Assembly: GCA_021521415.1 (NCBI GenBank)
Contig: JAIQDT010000107.1
Coordinates: forward strand, 2,790,001 to 2,854,000
Source: Bidens hawaiensis
Taxonomy: Eukaryota; Streptophyta; Magnoliopsida; Asterales; Asteraceae
Direction of reading: 5' to 3'
DNA: 64,000 bases
Under the pieces are notes generated by a model that was not told the DNA's origin, made no database searches, and worked only from the letters and a program-made list of their open reading frames with translations. This document shows, in pieces, positions 23,091 through 32,058 of this stretch (within the stretch, counting starts at the first letter, position 1; each line of letters begins with the position of its first letter). The position numbers were made by a program, and so were the translations under genes.

Positions 23091-25033
23091 AATTGGTATC
23101 AGAACAGGTTGCTGCTCTCGATGCATCAATAATAAGGTATTGAATCTGGTCAAAATCGTGTTATTCGTGTTAATCGAGTTTTGGTCAGATCTGGATTAAA
23201 TTAGTATGTTATTTGTGGAATTGATGGTGAATTCATGTTTATAGATGGAAGACGAAGCTTCATGTATAATTTGGTGTTAATTTATGGTGAATTGAGTGAT
23301 TCACCATAGAAGAGCATGTTGCTGCTTTATTCAGTTTATGATGATTTAGTGTTTGTTAAGTTAATTGGATGTTAGATTCGTGATCAGCATGAAAATCCGA
23401 GTGTTCGGTGTGATTTTCATGGTATATTATGGTGTTTTGATGAATCTGCCATGGATGAAGTTCAAATTTCTAGAATCCGGCCAGATCTACAATTTTCCGG
23501 CGAGATAATTGATTTTTCCGGCGAAATACGCTTTTCCGGTGAACAGTTCAGATCCAACAACCTAATTCGTTATGTTAACGTAGCAATTCGTTATGGAAAC
23601 TTAACGAATGGAAAATTTAATAAATTAAGGTAATTCGTTAAGTTAAAGATAACGAATTAAAGTAATTCGATAAGTTAATTCGTCAAGGTAATTCGTTAAG
23701 TTAAAGGTAACGAATTAAGGTAATTCGTTAATGTGTATGACGAAGTGTGGAAATCTTAACAAATTGAAGGCCATTCGTGTAACTGTTATAACGAATGAGG
23801 ATTGTTATAACAAATTAGAGTTGGTAATTTATAACGAACTGATTGGTTGACGAATGAGTTAACGAATGGAGAGCACGAACTAGGTTAACGAATGGAATGG
23901 ATATTTATAACTAATGGAGAGGTGATTCGTTAAAGTTAAAAAAAAGTAATTTGGTAGGAAAATTTTTCTTGAACGCTTTTTTCCTGGATACTCCTCGTAA
24001 GTGAGACGTCATTCATGAAAATTTTGGCGATAATATTTATTTTTCGATAATTTTCGGTGGTTTTTTTGCAGAAAAATCGAAAAAAAATTTCTTCAACGAA
24101 ATTTTTCTGGGATATTCCTAATGTATTGGGTACTCTTCTCTCAAATTTTGGTAATATATTTTTCGGCCGACTTTTTATGCTTTTCGACTGGCCAAGGGGG
24201 AGACCAAGTGTAATTTAAGGAGTTTGTTTGAGATTTGTGAAGACCTTGCTTATTTTGTCAAGAAAAAGGGGAGATAAAACTTTCATTTGAGTTTATTTAG
24301 CATGTATGTTCCTACATTTATAAGGTTTCTTGAAAAATTACTGCAAATCGGGTGGTAATTCATAACTGCGAAGCTACGTTTGACTGAGTTCAAGACTGCA
24401 ATTGTTTTTCGATTGGTGATTGATTTGTTCAAGATTGAAACCTGACTATGTGGGATACGAGTTTCTGTCTGTTTACTTCTTTTTAAGGGGCTTTGATCCT
24501 GACTATGTTGGCTACGAGTATGCGGCGTATTACTTATGTTTAGGGGGGACGATTCTCAAACGGGTTGATCTTATTGCAGAATATACGAGTCTTGTCATTG
24601 GATTGAAGAATTTGATAATTAGAGGTTTATTAATGGAGGTTGGAACTCTGAATCATATGCCCAAACATTAGTGCATCTTTGAGAATTGGATGTGGAAGAG
24701 CTTCAAAGAGTTATTTGGGATACACGTTATCAAGAGAGGAAAAACCAAAGTGAAAGATGTTGAATGATCAAGTTGTTCATGAAGATGTGTGACGAGATTA
24801 AACGTAAAGATATGTTTTTCTTTACTAGTGCTGACAGATAGCTGATGACTTGTTGCTGATTGTTGAAAGATTGAACCATGTCATACGCCAGTGGATGATC
24901 GGGATGATCTCCAAGAGTTGCTCAGTTTGAGGGGGATATCAGATATAAAAAGCTACAAGTTATTGGTTTGCTGAGAAGACTTAAAGATTTGTCCGTCTGC
25001 ACAAGCCCAAGAATCATCAGTCAAGGGGGAGTC
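23091..25033 (+). repeat. Family P internal region 2 (1.94 kb, non-coding)
   Basis: It starts at the primer site TGGTATCAGAAC and is the fuller of the two internal copies. It carries TTCGTTA/TAACGAA arrays at 23560-23940, purine tracts (GGGGGAGACC and similar at 24195 and 24265) and a direct repeat of CCTGACTATGT at 24440 and 24498. The longest open frame, 83 codons from 24420, resembles nothing known. It ends in the polypurine tract TCAAGGGGGAGTC (25021-25033). Confidence 0.8.
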
Positions 25034-25619
25034 TGTTAGTACATGGTTTGTGACTGGTGATTTGCAGTTAAAGTATTCAAGAGCTACGGAAAAGGGGGAG
25101 TCTGTTAGTGCACGGTTTTGATGTCTGTAGCAATCGAATAAGTTATAGGGTTGTCTAGTCTTTATATTTAATGTATACTTAATGTAAAATGGCCCATTTG
25201 ATATGGATCGTATAGTGAATGAGGTTCGTTCGTTATAGACTAGACTGTTAGTTAAGTTTATAAGCCCATTCGTTATGTATCATAACGAATGAAGGCTGGT
25301 TCGTGAAGTTATTACCATTCGTTATGGAATCATAACAAATGGTGGCTAATTCGTTATGAAGATATTACGAATTAGACTTAACTTAACGAAATGGAGCTTT
25401 GGCCTATAAATAGGTTGATCCATGCTTATTTTTAGGTTATCACACACGCGAGAGATGTGAGATCCAAATCTAAGTTATTTTCTCTCCATAAGTTATTTCA
25501 ACACCATAATGTATTCATCCATAATTATATATCAATAAAGTATTTATTTAATGTATCTATCGATCTCGTGTTGATGTATCGTATTTGCGGTTAGATCGTA
25601 GCTCTAGGACGTTTCATCA
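25034..25619 (+). repeat. Family P LTR, copy 3
   Basis: TGTTAGTACATGG to CGTTTCATCA, followed by the host duplication AGAGC. A second polypurine tract and TGTTAGTGCACGG occur about 60 bases in, as in copies 1 and 2. TATAAATAGG is at 25405. Confidence 0.9.
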
Positions 25620-27062
25620 AGAGCAGCCATCTGATCAACCCATGAGAACTGTTGAGCAACCAAACCCCTTTCACCATCACCTGAGCTACCCCCAGCTTCT
25701 CCTCTAGCATTACCCATGGGAACCAGCACCCTTTCCATATTTCCTTCCTTGGCTGGATTAGTGCACTCACGAGCAAAATGACCCGGCTCATGACAGTTGT
25801 AACACCTTAGAGTGTCCTTGTTAAAACACACCTTCTGATTATTCGGCATGTTCCAATTGTTTCTTCTGGTTCTTTTAGTAAATTGTTTGGCCCTAAACAC
25901 TGCCATGGTGATTTGCCAAGTGATATCCATTTCCTCTACATCAGGATGAATTTGATCGAGTTCAGCAGCCACTACAGGTTGGACCAAATCTCCCGCAAGA
26001 AAAGCATTGTAACAGTTCATGAATCTCGCCATTAGAGCGATGTTCTCTTGAGTTTCTTTTGAAATATTGGGAGTCTGACTGGAACTCGGACTAGGAGGGA
26101 CTCCAGACAGTTGAGGCTGAGCATTAACATTAGAGGATTGACCAGGTTTGGCAAAGAACCTAGTGCAGGTTGTGGTGAAACATGAGAATATTGACCCCGA
26201 CCCTGAGTGGACTTAAACATTGAGAAGTTGGCTTGAGGTTGAAAGTTCTGTTGTCCCTGAGTAGCCTTGAACATGGAGAAGTTGTCTTGTGAGATGAGTG
26301 CAATATTGGAAGCCGCATTGTAACCAGCTGCATTGTCGGAATTTGCATGATTTATGGCACGTTGTTTGTCGTCCATGTCACATGCTTTGATGATAGCCAT
26401 AACCTCAGACAGTGTTAAGTTGTTGAGATCCTTCATCTTCTTAATGACAGCGACATTCATGTCCCAACTTTGAGGTAAGAGTTCACCAACTTATTTTTTG
26501 TCTCAGCAGCTATTAAGTTGATGCAAGCAGATCTCATCTCAGTCACAAGAGCTATGAACCTCTGAAGCTGAGTTTCTAACGACTCTCCTAAAACATGATT
26601 AAACATATTGAATTTTTGTCGTAGAAAATCTTGACGACTTCTCTTCATGTCTTCATTTCCTTCATACACCTCAATCAATGCTTCCCACAGTTCCTTAGCA
26701 GATTACAATTCTCTAAAACCCAAGGCAATCTCAGGTGAGTGTGCCATAATCAAGGTTGAGAGAGCCTTTTCATCCTCTTCCATTTTAGCAATATCATCAT
26801 CATCATCATACATAGCAATTGGCTTCACAGCAATTTTAGTAGAGTTCTCCTTCTAGTAAGTAATGACTTGGGGACCCCTAACTATGCTTCTCCATAATTT
26901 GGCATCTTTCATCTTGACATACTTCTCGAATCGAAACTTCCACTCGCTAAACCCCTCATGAGACAGCAGACGAGGCACGCGAGTAGTGGTCCCCATTATG
27001 GAGTCCGGTTCTTAATAAAGTGAGGCATTGGATGACCCATTACTATTCATTAATTGATCCAT
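25620..27062 (-). pseudogene. Copia (SIRE-like) Gag, N-terminal part, broken
   Basis: A first possible start is at 27062 (MDQLMNSNGSSNASL, then a stop); after it comes MGTTTRVPRLLSHEGFSEWK at about 27000. Further on are RSRQDFLRQKFNMFNHVLGE, LVTEMRSACINLIAAE, LSEVMAIIKACDM and the first zinc knuckle CYNCHEPGHFAREC (about 25806-25765). Stops and shifts lie near 26860, 26455 and 26030. The last codons before the family P insertion read MAAL and join in frame to NINNQ at 8280. The large two-knuckle Gag suits SIRE/Maximus elements. Confidence 0.85.
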
Positions 27063-27610
27063 TTAACTTATCTAGTCCAAAAATAGTCTAAGTCCAAAGA
27101 TCCAATTAAACCAGTACATCAGGCCCAAAATTTATTGATCAGACCCAAATATCTCTGACCGAGATCTATAGAAGTTGACTGAGAACCACAGGAGTTGACT
27201 GAGAACCACTAAATTTGACCGAAAACCAAGGAACGTTGACCGAAACCAAAACTGTTGACCGAGAACACTAGTCTTTGGCCGAAAACACTAGATCTTAAGC
27301 CGAGAACAAGCAAACTTGGCTGAAAACACTGATTTTAAGCCGAAAACACTTGGTCAATGGCCGAGAACTATTTAATGCAGCCGAGAAAACCCAAATCTAC
27401 CCGAGAACTGGATTGATTGATTAAGATTTGAAACCAACTGAATCCCGTAAATTATGGGATTCAAATTTTTTTCCAAATTGACCAAATCTTTAACCAAAAT
27501 AAATCCTTATATTCTTCTCCGATTAAAAACTCACCGGAAAGCAACAAAACCACCAAACCATTATATCTTGAATATGTTGATATCACAATAACGAGCCTAA
27601 ATAGGTCTAA
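27063..27610 (-). other. 5' leader of the SIRE-like copia, with imperfect tandem repeats
   Basis: Between the primer site and Gag lies an untranslated leader. From about 27165 to 27415 the plus strand repeats a 20-30-base unit of the form TTGACCGAGAACCACT, with CCGAAAAC variants, roughly ten times. The units diverge and vary in length. No open frame of note. Confidence 0.7.
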
Positions 27611-27623
27611 GGCTCTGATACCA
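27611..27623 (-). other. tRNA-iMet primer binding site of the SIRE-like copia
   Basis: GGCTCTGATACCA on the plus strand (minus TGGTATCAGAGCC) is complementary to initiator tRNA-Met and lies two bases inside the 5' LTR. It fixes the minus orientation of the element. Confidence 0.92.
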
Positions 27624-27625
27624 AT

Positions 27626-28006
27626 TGTAAGTCCTGTAGAAGGATCTTTCAGTATGATACAAAGTATCTTGATGTTAGTGCGGAAATCTAACACAAGATG
27701 ATTCAAGACAGTAAGCAAGAACATGTAAAACACACAATGAAAAGCTTCAAAACACACGTTATTATTAACGTCAGGTGCTTAAGCACTTTGCTTAAAATAC
27801 TCGTTCACCAAACAAACTGAACGGCCAACACTTCGAATGGACAACCAACCCAAACCCTATACAATATGATCTATATATAGGATAGCCAACACCCAAGCCC
27901 AAAAAACAGCCCAAAGCCCACTGAGATCCATAAAGGATCTCAGTTTACATATAAAACCCCAAAACTAAGACCAACTAAGTACAAACCACCAAGTATTGAC
28001 CCAACA
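27626..28006 (-). repeat. 5' LTR of the SIRE-like copia (381 bp)
   Basis: On the minus strand it starts TGTTGGGTCAATACTTGG and ends GGACTTACA next to the primer site. A TATA-like CCTATATATAG lies near 27870-27880. Its partner 3' LTR is missing because the element is cut at 3194, so no target duplication can be tested. Confidence 0.85.
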
Positions 28007-28548
28007 ATATCTAGTCGCGATCAAGAAGAGGATCCAAGACCCGAAACCAAGGTAGATATTGATAGATCTTGGGTATACAAACAAGATACAAGATTATTGT
28101 TGAATATCAAAGCTAACCGTAACATAAAATGCATGAAGGCATGTTCTTTAATCTTAAAGGTTATGTTTTTATGAACGGTTTGCCTTAAAACTTAACCCTA
28201 GAGAAGATCGGGTCTAAATGAACCTTAAAGTTACAAACTTAATGTTTAAAATGGACTTAACGAACTTGTTGATGTATACGATTCATGTTAGAAACCCTAG
28301 ATCTAGTAAAAATGGAAATTTAAGAAATAAAGGTTGAAAATTTATGGATACACAACCTAGGTCTAGCCTAAAACAGGGTTGAAAACGATAAAGGTTCAAG
28401 CTTTATGGGTGAACGGGCTAGACCTTAACCGAAAATGGAAATGGGAACATTTATGGGATGAAACCAAACCGTAATATGTGTTAAGGTCATGAGATGTAAT
28501 GATAACGGCAATAAAAAGACCAAGTTGTTACAGCTCGTTCGCATGCAA

Positions 28549-29165
28549 TGTTCATATTCGATTACAATGTTCCCATTCGAATACATTGGGAAATTCGATT
28601 ACAATGTTCTCATTCGATTGGGAAATTCGATTACAATGTTCTCATTCGTATACATTGGGAAATTCGATTACAATGTTCCCATTCGAATACATGGGGAAAT
28701 TCGATTACAATGGTCCCATTCGAATACAATGTACAATTCGATTACAATGGGCTAATCGAATACAACGCTCAGATTCAAATACAATATACAAATTCAATTT
28801 TCATGACTCATTCAATTACAATGACTCATTCAATTACAATGGACTCATTCAATTACAATGAACCATTCAATTACAATGAATCATTAAATTACAATGGACT
28901 CATTAGAATACATTGAAAGATTAGAATACAATGTAATCATTAGAATACAATGCGATCATTAGAATACAATATGATCATTAGAATACAATGTGATCATTAG
29001 AATACAAATGTATTCTAGTCATATACCATTCGAATAAAAAGTTATTCTAATACAAGTTGAATGCTAACACAAATGTATTCTAATTACATGTCATTAGAAT
29101 ACAAATGTATGCTAACACAAATGTATTCTAATACCATTCAAATACAAGATATTCAAATACAATGC
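28549..29165 (+). repeat. ATTCGAATACAATG minisatellite array in the family T LTR
   Basis: CATTCGAATACATTGGGAAA, ATTCGATTACAATG, ATTCAATTACAATG and ATTAGAATACAATG units follow one another at 16-30-base spacing, drifting from GAATAC/GATTAC to AATTAC to AGAATAC from left to right. All three plus frames stay open over part of it because the repeat lacks stops; these frames are not genes. The array sits just upstream of the conserved TTGATATGTGTAATT block. Confidence 0.9.
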
Positions 29166-29726
29166 TATTAGATTAGACCAGACTTAACCATTTCTGGTGC
29201 AACCTAAAGAAAGACAATAGGATGATGAAATTGATATGTGTAATTGATATACACTTAGCCGTGCTCAATTGAAGAAGGGAATCACTATTAACCCAGAAAG
29301 AGACCGGATACAGGTGAGTTTCTAGCCCCACTTCCTTATTATGTTTTTGGGGTTATGTGAACGTTAACACACTTACCTTTAATGGTAAGTGTATGCTATG
29401 ATGAATTATGTGATAGTATGTATGAATGTTATGAATGAATGCTTGTCGGTGCGTGAACGATCTTCGGATATTGCACGTATCGTCAAGGAGTATGGTTGTT
29501 AGATGAATGATGTGAAGAAAGCCTAGAGTGTTCGTATGCTACGATGTAATTATCATATATGTGAGGTATGTGTAAGCAGGTACATGAATGGTATGTGAGA
29601 TCTATGTCTGGTATAGTAAGTTATGATGGAAAATCCCTCTAACTACTATGGGACGTAGACTCGATATGTGATAGCGTAAATAAGGATTGTGAACCTTATT
29701 AGTGTTCCTTATACGGATATTATATA

Positions 29727-30020
29727 ATTGAGCATGTGTTCCTTCTATGGAGTACCTTCTATGAACAATGTATATGGTTCCTTCTATGGATCAGGTATAG
29801 AGTTCCTTATATGGATAAAGTATAGTGGTCCTTTTATGGAAAGTATATAGGGTCCCTTATATGGGTATCGTTAAGGATCCTTCTATGGATAATATTTAGG
29901 GATCCTTTTATGGATAGTTTATATAGACCCTTCTATAGGTGATTCAAGTTGTTACTTCTATGAATGATAGTAATTGTTCTTCTAATAGATATTATGCAAT
30001 GGTCCTCTTACAGATAATTA
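29727..30020 (+). repeat. GGTTCCTTCTATGGAT minisatellite in the family T LTR
   Basis: About ten imperfect units of 25-30 bases of the form GGTTCCTTCTATGGAT plus a variable AT-rich spacer. At the corresponding place the LTR at 47.5 kb has an unrelated 33-base repeat (49052-49225). Confidence 0.85.
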
Positions 30021-30679
30021 TAAAATGTCAGGAATGAAGTTCGGTTAATTCGGAATATGTATCTTCGGATACGTATACGTGAATGTATGAGAATGTATTG
30101 TATGTTGCCTGCTTAAACTAGAACTCACTCAGCGTAGCTGATTGTTAGTATGCACGCATGTAATTATGTTTCACAAGCTGGCATGAGGATGACACATGGC
30201 ATGGATTGAACGGCTGGCATATGAAGATGGAAGAAATTACGTTTTCAATATGATGTTGTGTGTTATGTTTTAAAGAAAAGATCGAATGTTTTGTATGGAA
30301 TGATTGAAGTTAGCGTTTCCGCGAAAGTTTTAATTAACTTTGATTTGTAAGAACTGTGTTTATGAGTAAATTTAACATCCAAAGTAGGACACCGGGACCA
30401 AGGCCTATTCAGGCGGTGCTAAGTTGTGTCTCACCGGTGAGGATAACCGGAAACACTCCGAACGTATGCCTCTCTCAAATTCATACATGTGTCTACTTTT
30501 ATGTTTTCTTATATATAGAATTGTTGTTTCAGTCGGGTCAAAGTAGGAAAAATTTAGCACACAAGAGGATATATCAAATGGGCCAAACGGGTTGGTTGTA
30601 TTTAATTTGCATGCAGCGTCATATTTTTTCTCTCAACTAAGTCAATTTTCTTCTAATAATAATTATTTTGTTTTTGGTG

Positions 30680-30781
30680 ATTGTCGGACATCGCTATGGC
30701 ATCCTCTGGGCCGCCGAAGCAATCACAATTGGTTCCTCTGGTGCACTTGCATGCTTTGTTACTTTCCTTTTATTTTCATGA
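30680..30781 (+). other. Possible captured exon fragment with a hydrophobic peptide
   Basis: One plus frame is open from 30680 to a TGA at 30779-30781 and reads GHRYGILWAAEAITIG followed by a hydrophobic run (ALACFVTFLLF), like part of a membrane segment. The region is richer in GC than its surroundings. Splice-like signals (TTGTTTCAG at 30521-30529, GTATGC at 30464) lie upstream. I do not recognise the gene. It lies upstream of a Helitron-like 3' end, a class known to carry gene pieces. Confidence 0.25.
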
Positions 30782-31097
30782 ATGCTTATGCTTCTGTTCA
30801 TTTTAATTATAAATCTCGTGGAATACACGTTTCCATTTGTGCAGTTATCACATAAATTTATCATTTCTTTCCAAACTAAAATAACTTCAAAGCTTTTTAT
30901 ATTTTTTTTAATTGTAGCATGTCCTCGTATCATCATTCCCGGGTTGTGTATAAAAGTTTATTAGTTACAAAAACCCAGACATGTACAAGTTTAAAAGTAG
31001 GTGCCTTCATGTTAAAAATTATCATGAGAGGATCAATGGTGAGAGTGTAAAACATTGTAAAAATACTAAACCCAAGTGTAATGTAGTTGGGTTTTAC

Positions 31098-31128
31098 ACC
31101 CGTCGCGAAGTGCGGGCTCCCATGCTAG
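31098..31128 (+). mobile_element. Helitron-like 3' terminus
   Basis: CCCGTCGCGAAGTGCGGG, a short GC-rich hairpin-like segment, is followed after eight bases by CTAG (31125-31128) and then T. Plant Helitrons typically end in such a hairpin about 10 bases before CTRR and insert between A and T. The 5' end (TC) was not located; it may lie anywhere between 30413 and about 31000, or the element may be a truncated tail. Confidence 0.5.
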
Positions 31129-31664
31129 TAACTTATAACCCATAAGTTATAAATTATAATGAGCTAAAATAAGGAATCCCAAACACCCCCTAAATGTTAC
31201 CACTTGAAGCCATGCTCCCAACTTGACTTTCCGGCCACCAAGAACACTATGGTTCAGTTTTGAGATACAACCACCAAAACCACCGCCACCGTTGTTTAAC
31301 ACCACCACCGAACCATCATCGTCTTGCTTGCTAAATCAGTTAATTGTGACAAATTTTGTGATTTGAGACAGCCTTGTTCGTCGATTAAAACCCTCAATCT
31401 CAAACAAAAATCAACAAACTTCGATTACTTTAGACACCGCTCAATCTTCAATCCGACTGAAAACCTATAAAAAGAAGACGATGACGACAAGAATTAAGAA
31501 TGGATGACCCAGTCGACACGTATACCGGTTCGTTGATCGTCACGGATCCGTCAGACCAAGCACCTTTGAGGACGATTTTGAGATCTGATGTCGTCATGGC
31601 GGACAGGATGGTGGTGACGGACACCGACGGCAGGGATGGATTTAGATCCAATGAAAGTAGTATT
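31129..31664. other. Unassigned DNA between a Helitron-like end and a copia element
   Basis: An AT-rich start is followed by a less AT-rich stretch (about 31190-31640) with CCACCACC-type words and, at 31500-31640, open frames on both strands of 60-80 codons. None resembles a known family, and the two strands mirror each other because of low stop density. The copia TSD GTATT (31660-31664) ends the segment. Confidence 0.4.
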
Positions 31665-31912
31665 TGTTATAATATTAGCTCTAATTATAACATGATTATT
31701 GAAGTAATAATTGAACTTAGTAACAAAGAAACAATAAAGTAAAATGAAATGTGAGAATTGCAATTTTACTGGATACATCTCTTCTTTACTAACACATGGT
31801 ATTTATAATACCAAATAACTATTCAAAAACACTATGTAGGAGACAAACATCTATAATTGGTTTGAAAATTTCATCAACCACTTGCAAGTGTCTTACCGAC
31901 ACTCTTATAACA
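31665..31912 (-). repeat. 3' LTR of the 6.1-kb copia
   Basis: TGTTATAATATTAGCT to CTCTTATAACA, with inverted ends TGTTATAA/TTATAACA. Differences from the partner: CTCTAAT against CTTTAAT, ACATGATT against ACAAGATT, CAAAGAAAC against CAAATAAAC, and TTCATCAACC against TTCACCCACC (two bases). Confidence 0.95.
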
Positions 31913-31926
31913 CTCCCCCTTGGATG
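31913..31926 (-). other. Polypurine tract of the 6.1-kb copia
   Basis: CTCCCCCTTGGATG on the plus strand, so the minus strand reads CATCCAAGGGGGAG directly before the 3' LTR. This is where plus-strand DNA synthesis would be primed. Confidence 0.9.
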
Positions 31927-32058
31927 ACACATTTTCAAACTTCAGGGTCTTGAAGTACTGCCTCATTAAAAACCTTGCTAAAGAAAAACCCAATGGGAAA
32001 AAGCTTTAGCTAAGGGAAAAAGAGTGCAGCATATAGCTCCCCCTCAAGTTGCAGGTCG

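Larger units (their letters stand above)
8287..25619 (+). mobile_element. Family P non-autonomous LTR array: LTR-internal-LTR-internal-LTR
   Basis: Three LTRs of 568, 578 and 586 bp (8287-8854, 19939-20516, 25034-25619) lie in one orientation. They share two internal regions, and each internal region starts with a tRNA-iMet-type primer site. The array is flanked by AGAGA (8282-8286) and AGAGC (25620-25624), one mismatch. Removing it restores the host copia Gag frame (MAALNINNQ). An Athila-type element (9194-19402) sits in the first internal region and a solo LTR (20521-23090) at the start of the second. The internal regions carry no recognisable gag or pol, so the family relies on enzymes supplied in trans. 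Confidence 0.85.
3194..28006 (-). mobile_element. SIRE/Maximus-like Ty1-copia element, 3'-truncated and interrupted
   Basis: Read on the minus strand, the element runs from its 5' LTR (28006-27626) through a tRNA-iMet primer site, a long Gag with two zinc knuckles, protease, integrase and reverse transcriptase/RNase H, and stops near 3194 inside RNase H. The 3' LTR is missing. It is interrupted by a solo LTR at 5991-6267 (TSD TCGAT) and by the family P array at 8287-25619 (TSD AGAGA/AGAGC). Without these insertions it is about 7.2 kb. SIRE/Maximus is inferred from the large Gag and the RT sequence ([29 protein letters not shown]). Confidence 0.85.
28007..30412 (+). repeat. Family T LTR remnant, probably the 3' continuation of 2913-3193
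   Basis: From about 29228 onward it aligns with the family T LTR at 47493-49676: TTGATATGTGTAATTGATAT, CAGGTGAGTTTCTAGCCCCA, GAACGATCTTCGGATATTGCA, AGAACTCACTCAGCGTAGCTGA and GAACTGTGTTTATGAGTAAA. The 28007-28500 part is less similar. The end near 30412 is approximate (GGCCTATTCA against GGCCTTACA in the other copy). Two repeat arrays inside it are listed separately. Identity with the 5' piece at 2913 is inferred from order and orientation. Confidence 0.65.

Noticed and set aside
28489..28916. Overlapping open frames of 88-122 codons rich in Phe, Asn, Tyr and Ser
   Set aside because: All three plus frames are open at once because the underlying minisatellite lacks stops; the translations are repeats of the same DNA unit.
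28549..29165. CRISPR-like array
   Set aside because: The units drift gradually, spacers are not unique and of constant length, there are no cas genes, and the DNA is plant nuclear.
2913..30412. Target duplication for the split family T LTR
   Set aside because: The flanks CAACC and GGCGG do not match and the right end is uncertain, so the two LTR pieces being one insertion is left as inference.
31500..31742. An 80-codon frame and its antisense partners as a small gene
   Set aside because: The frames mirror each other on both strands, run into the copia LTR, and resemble nothing.
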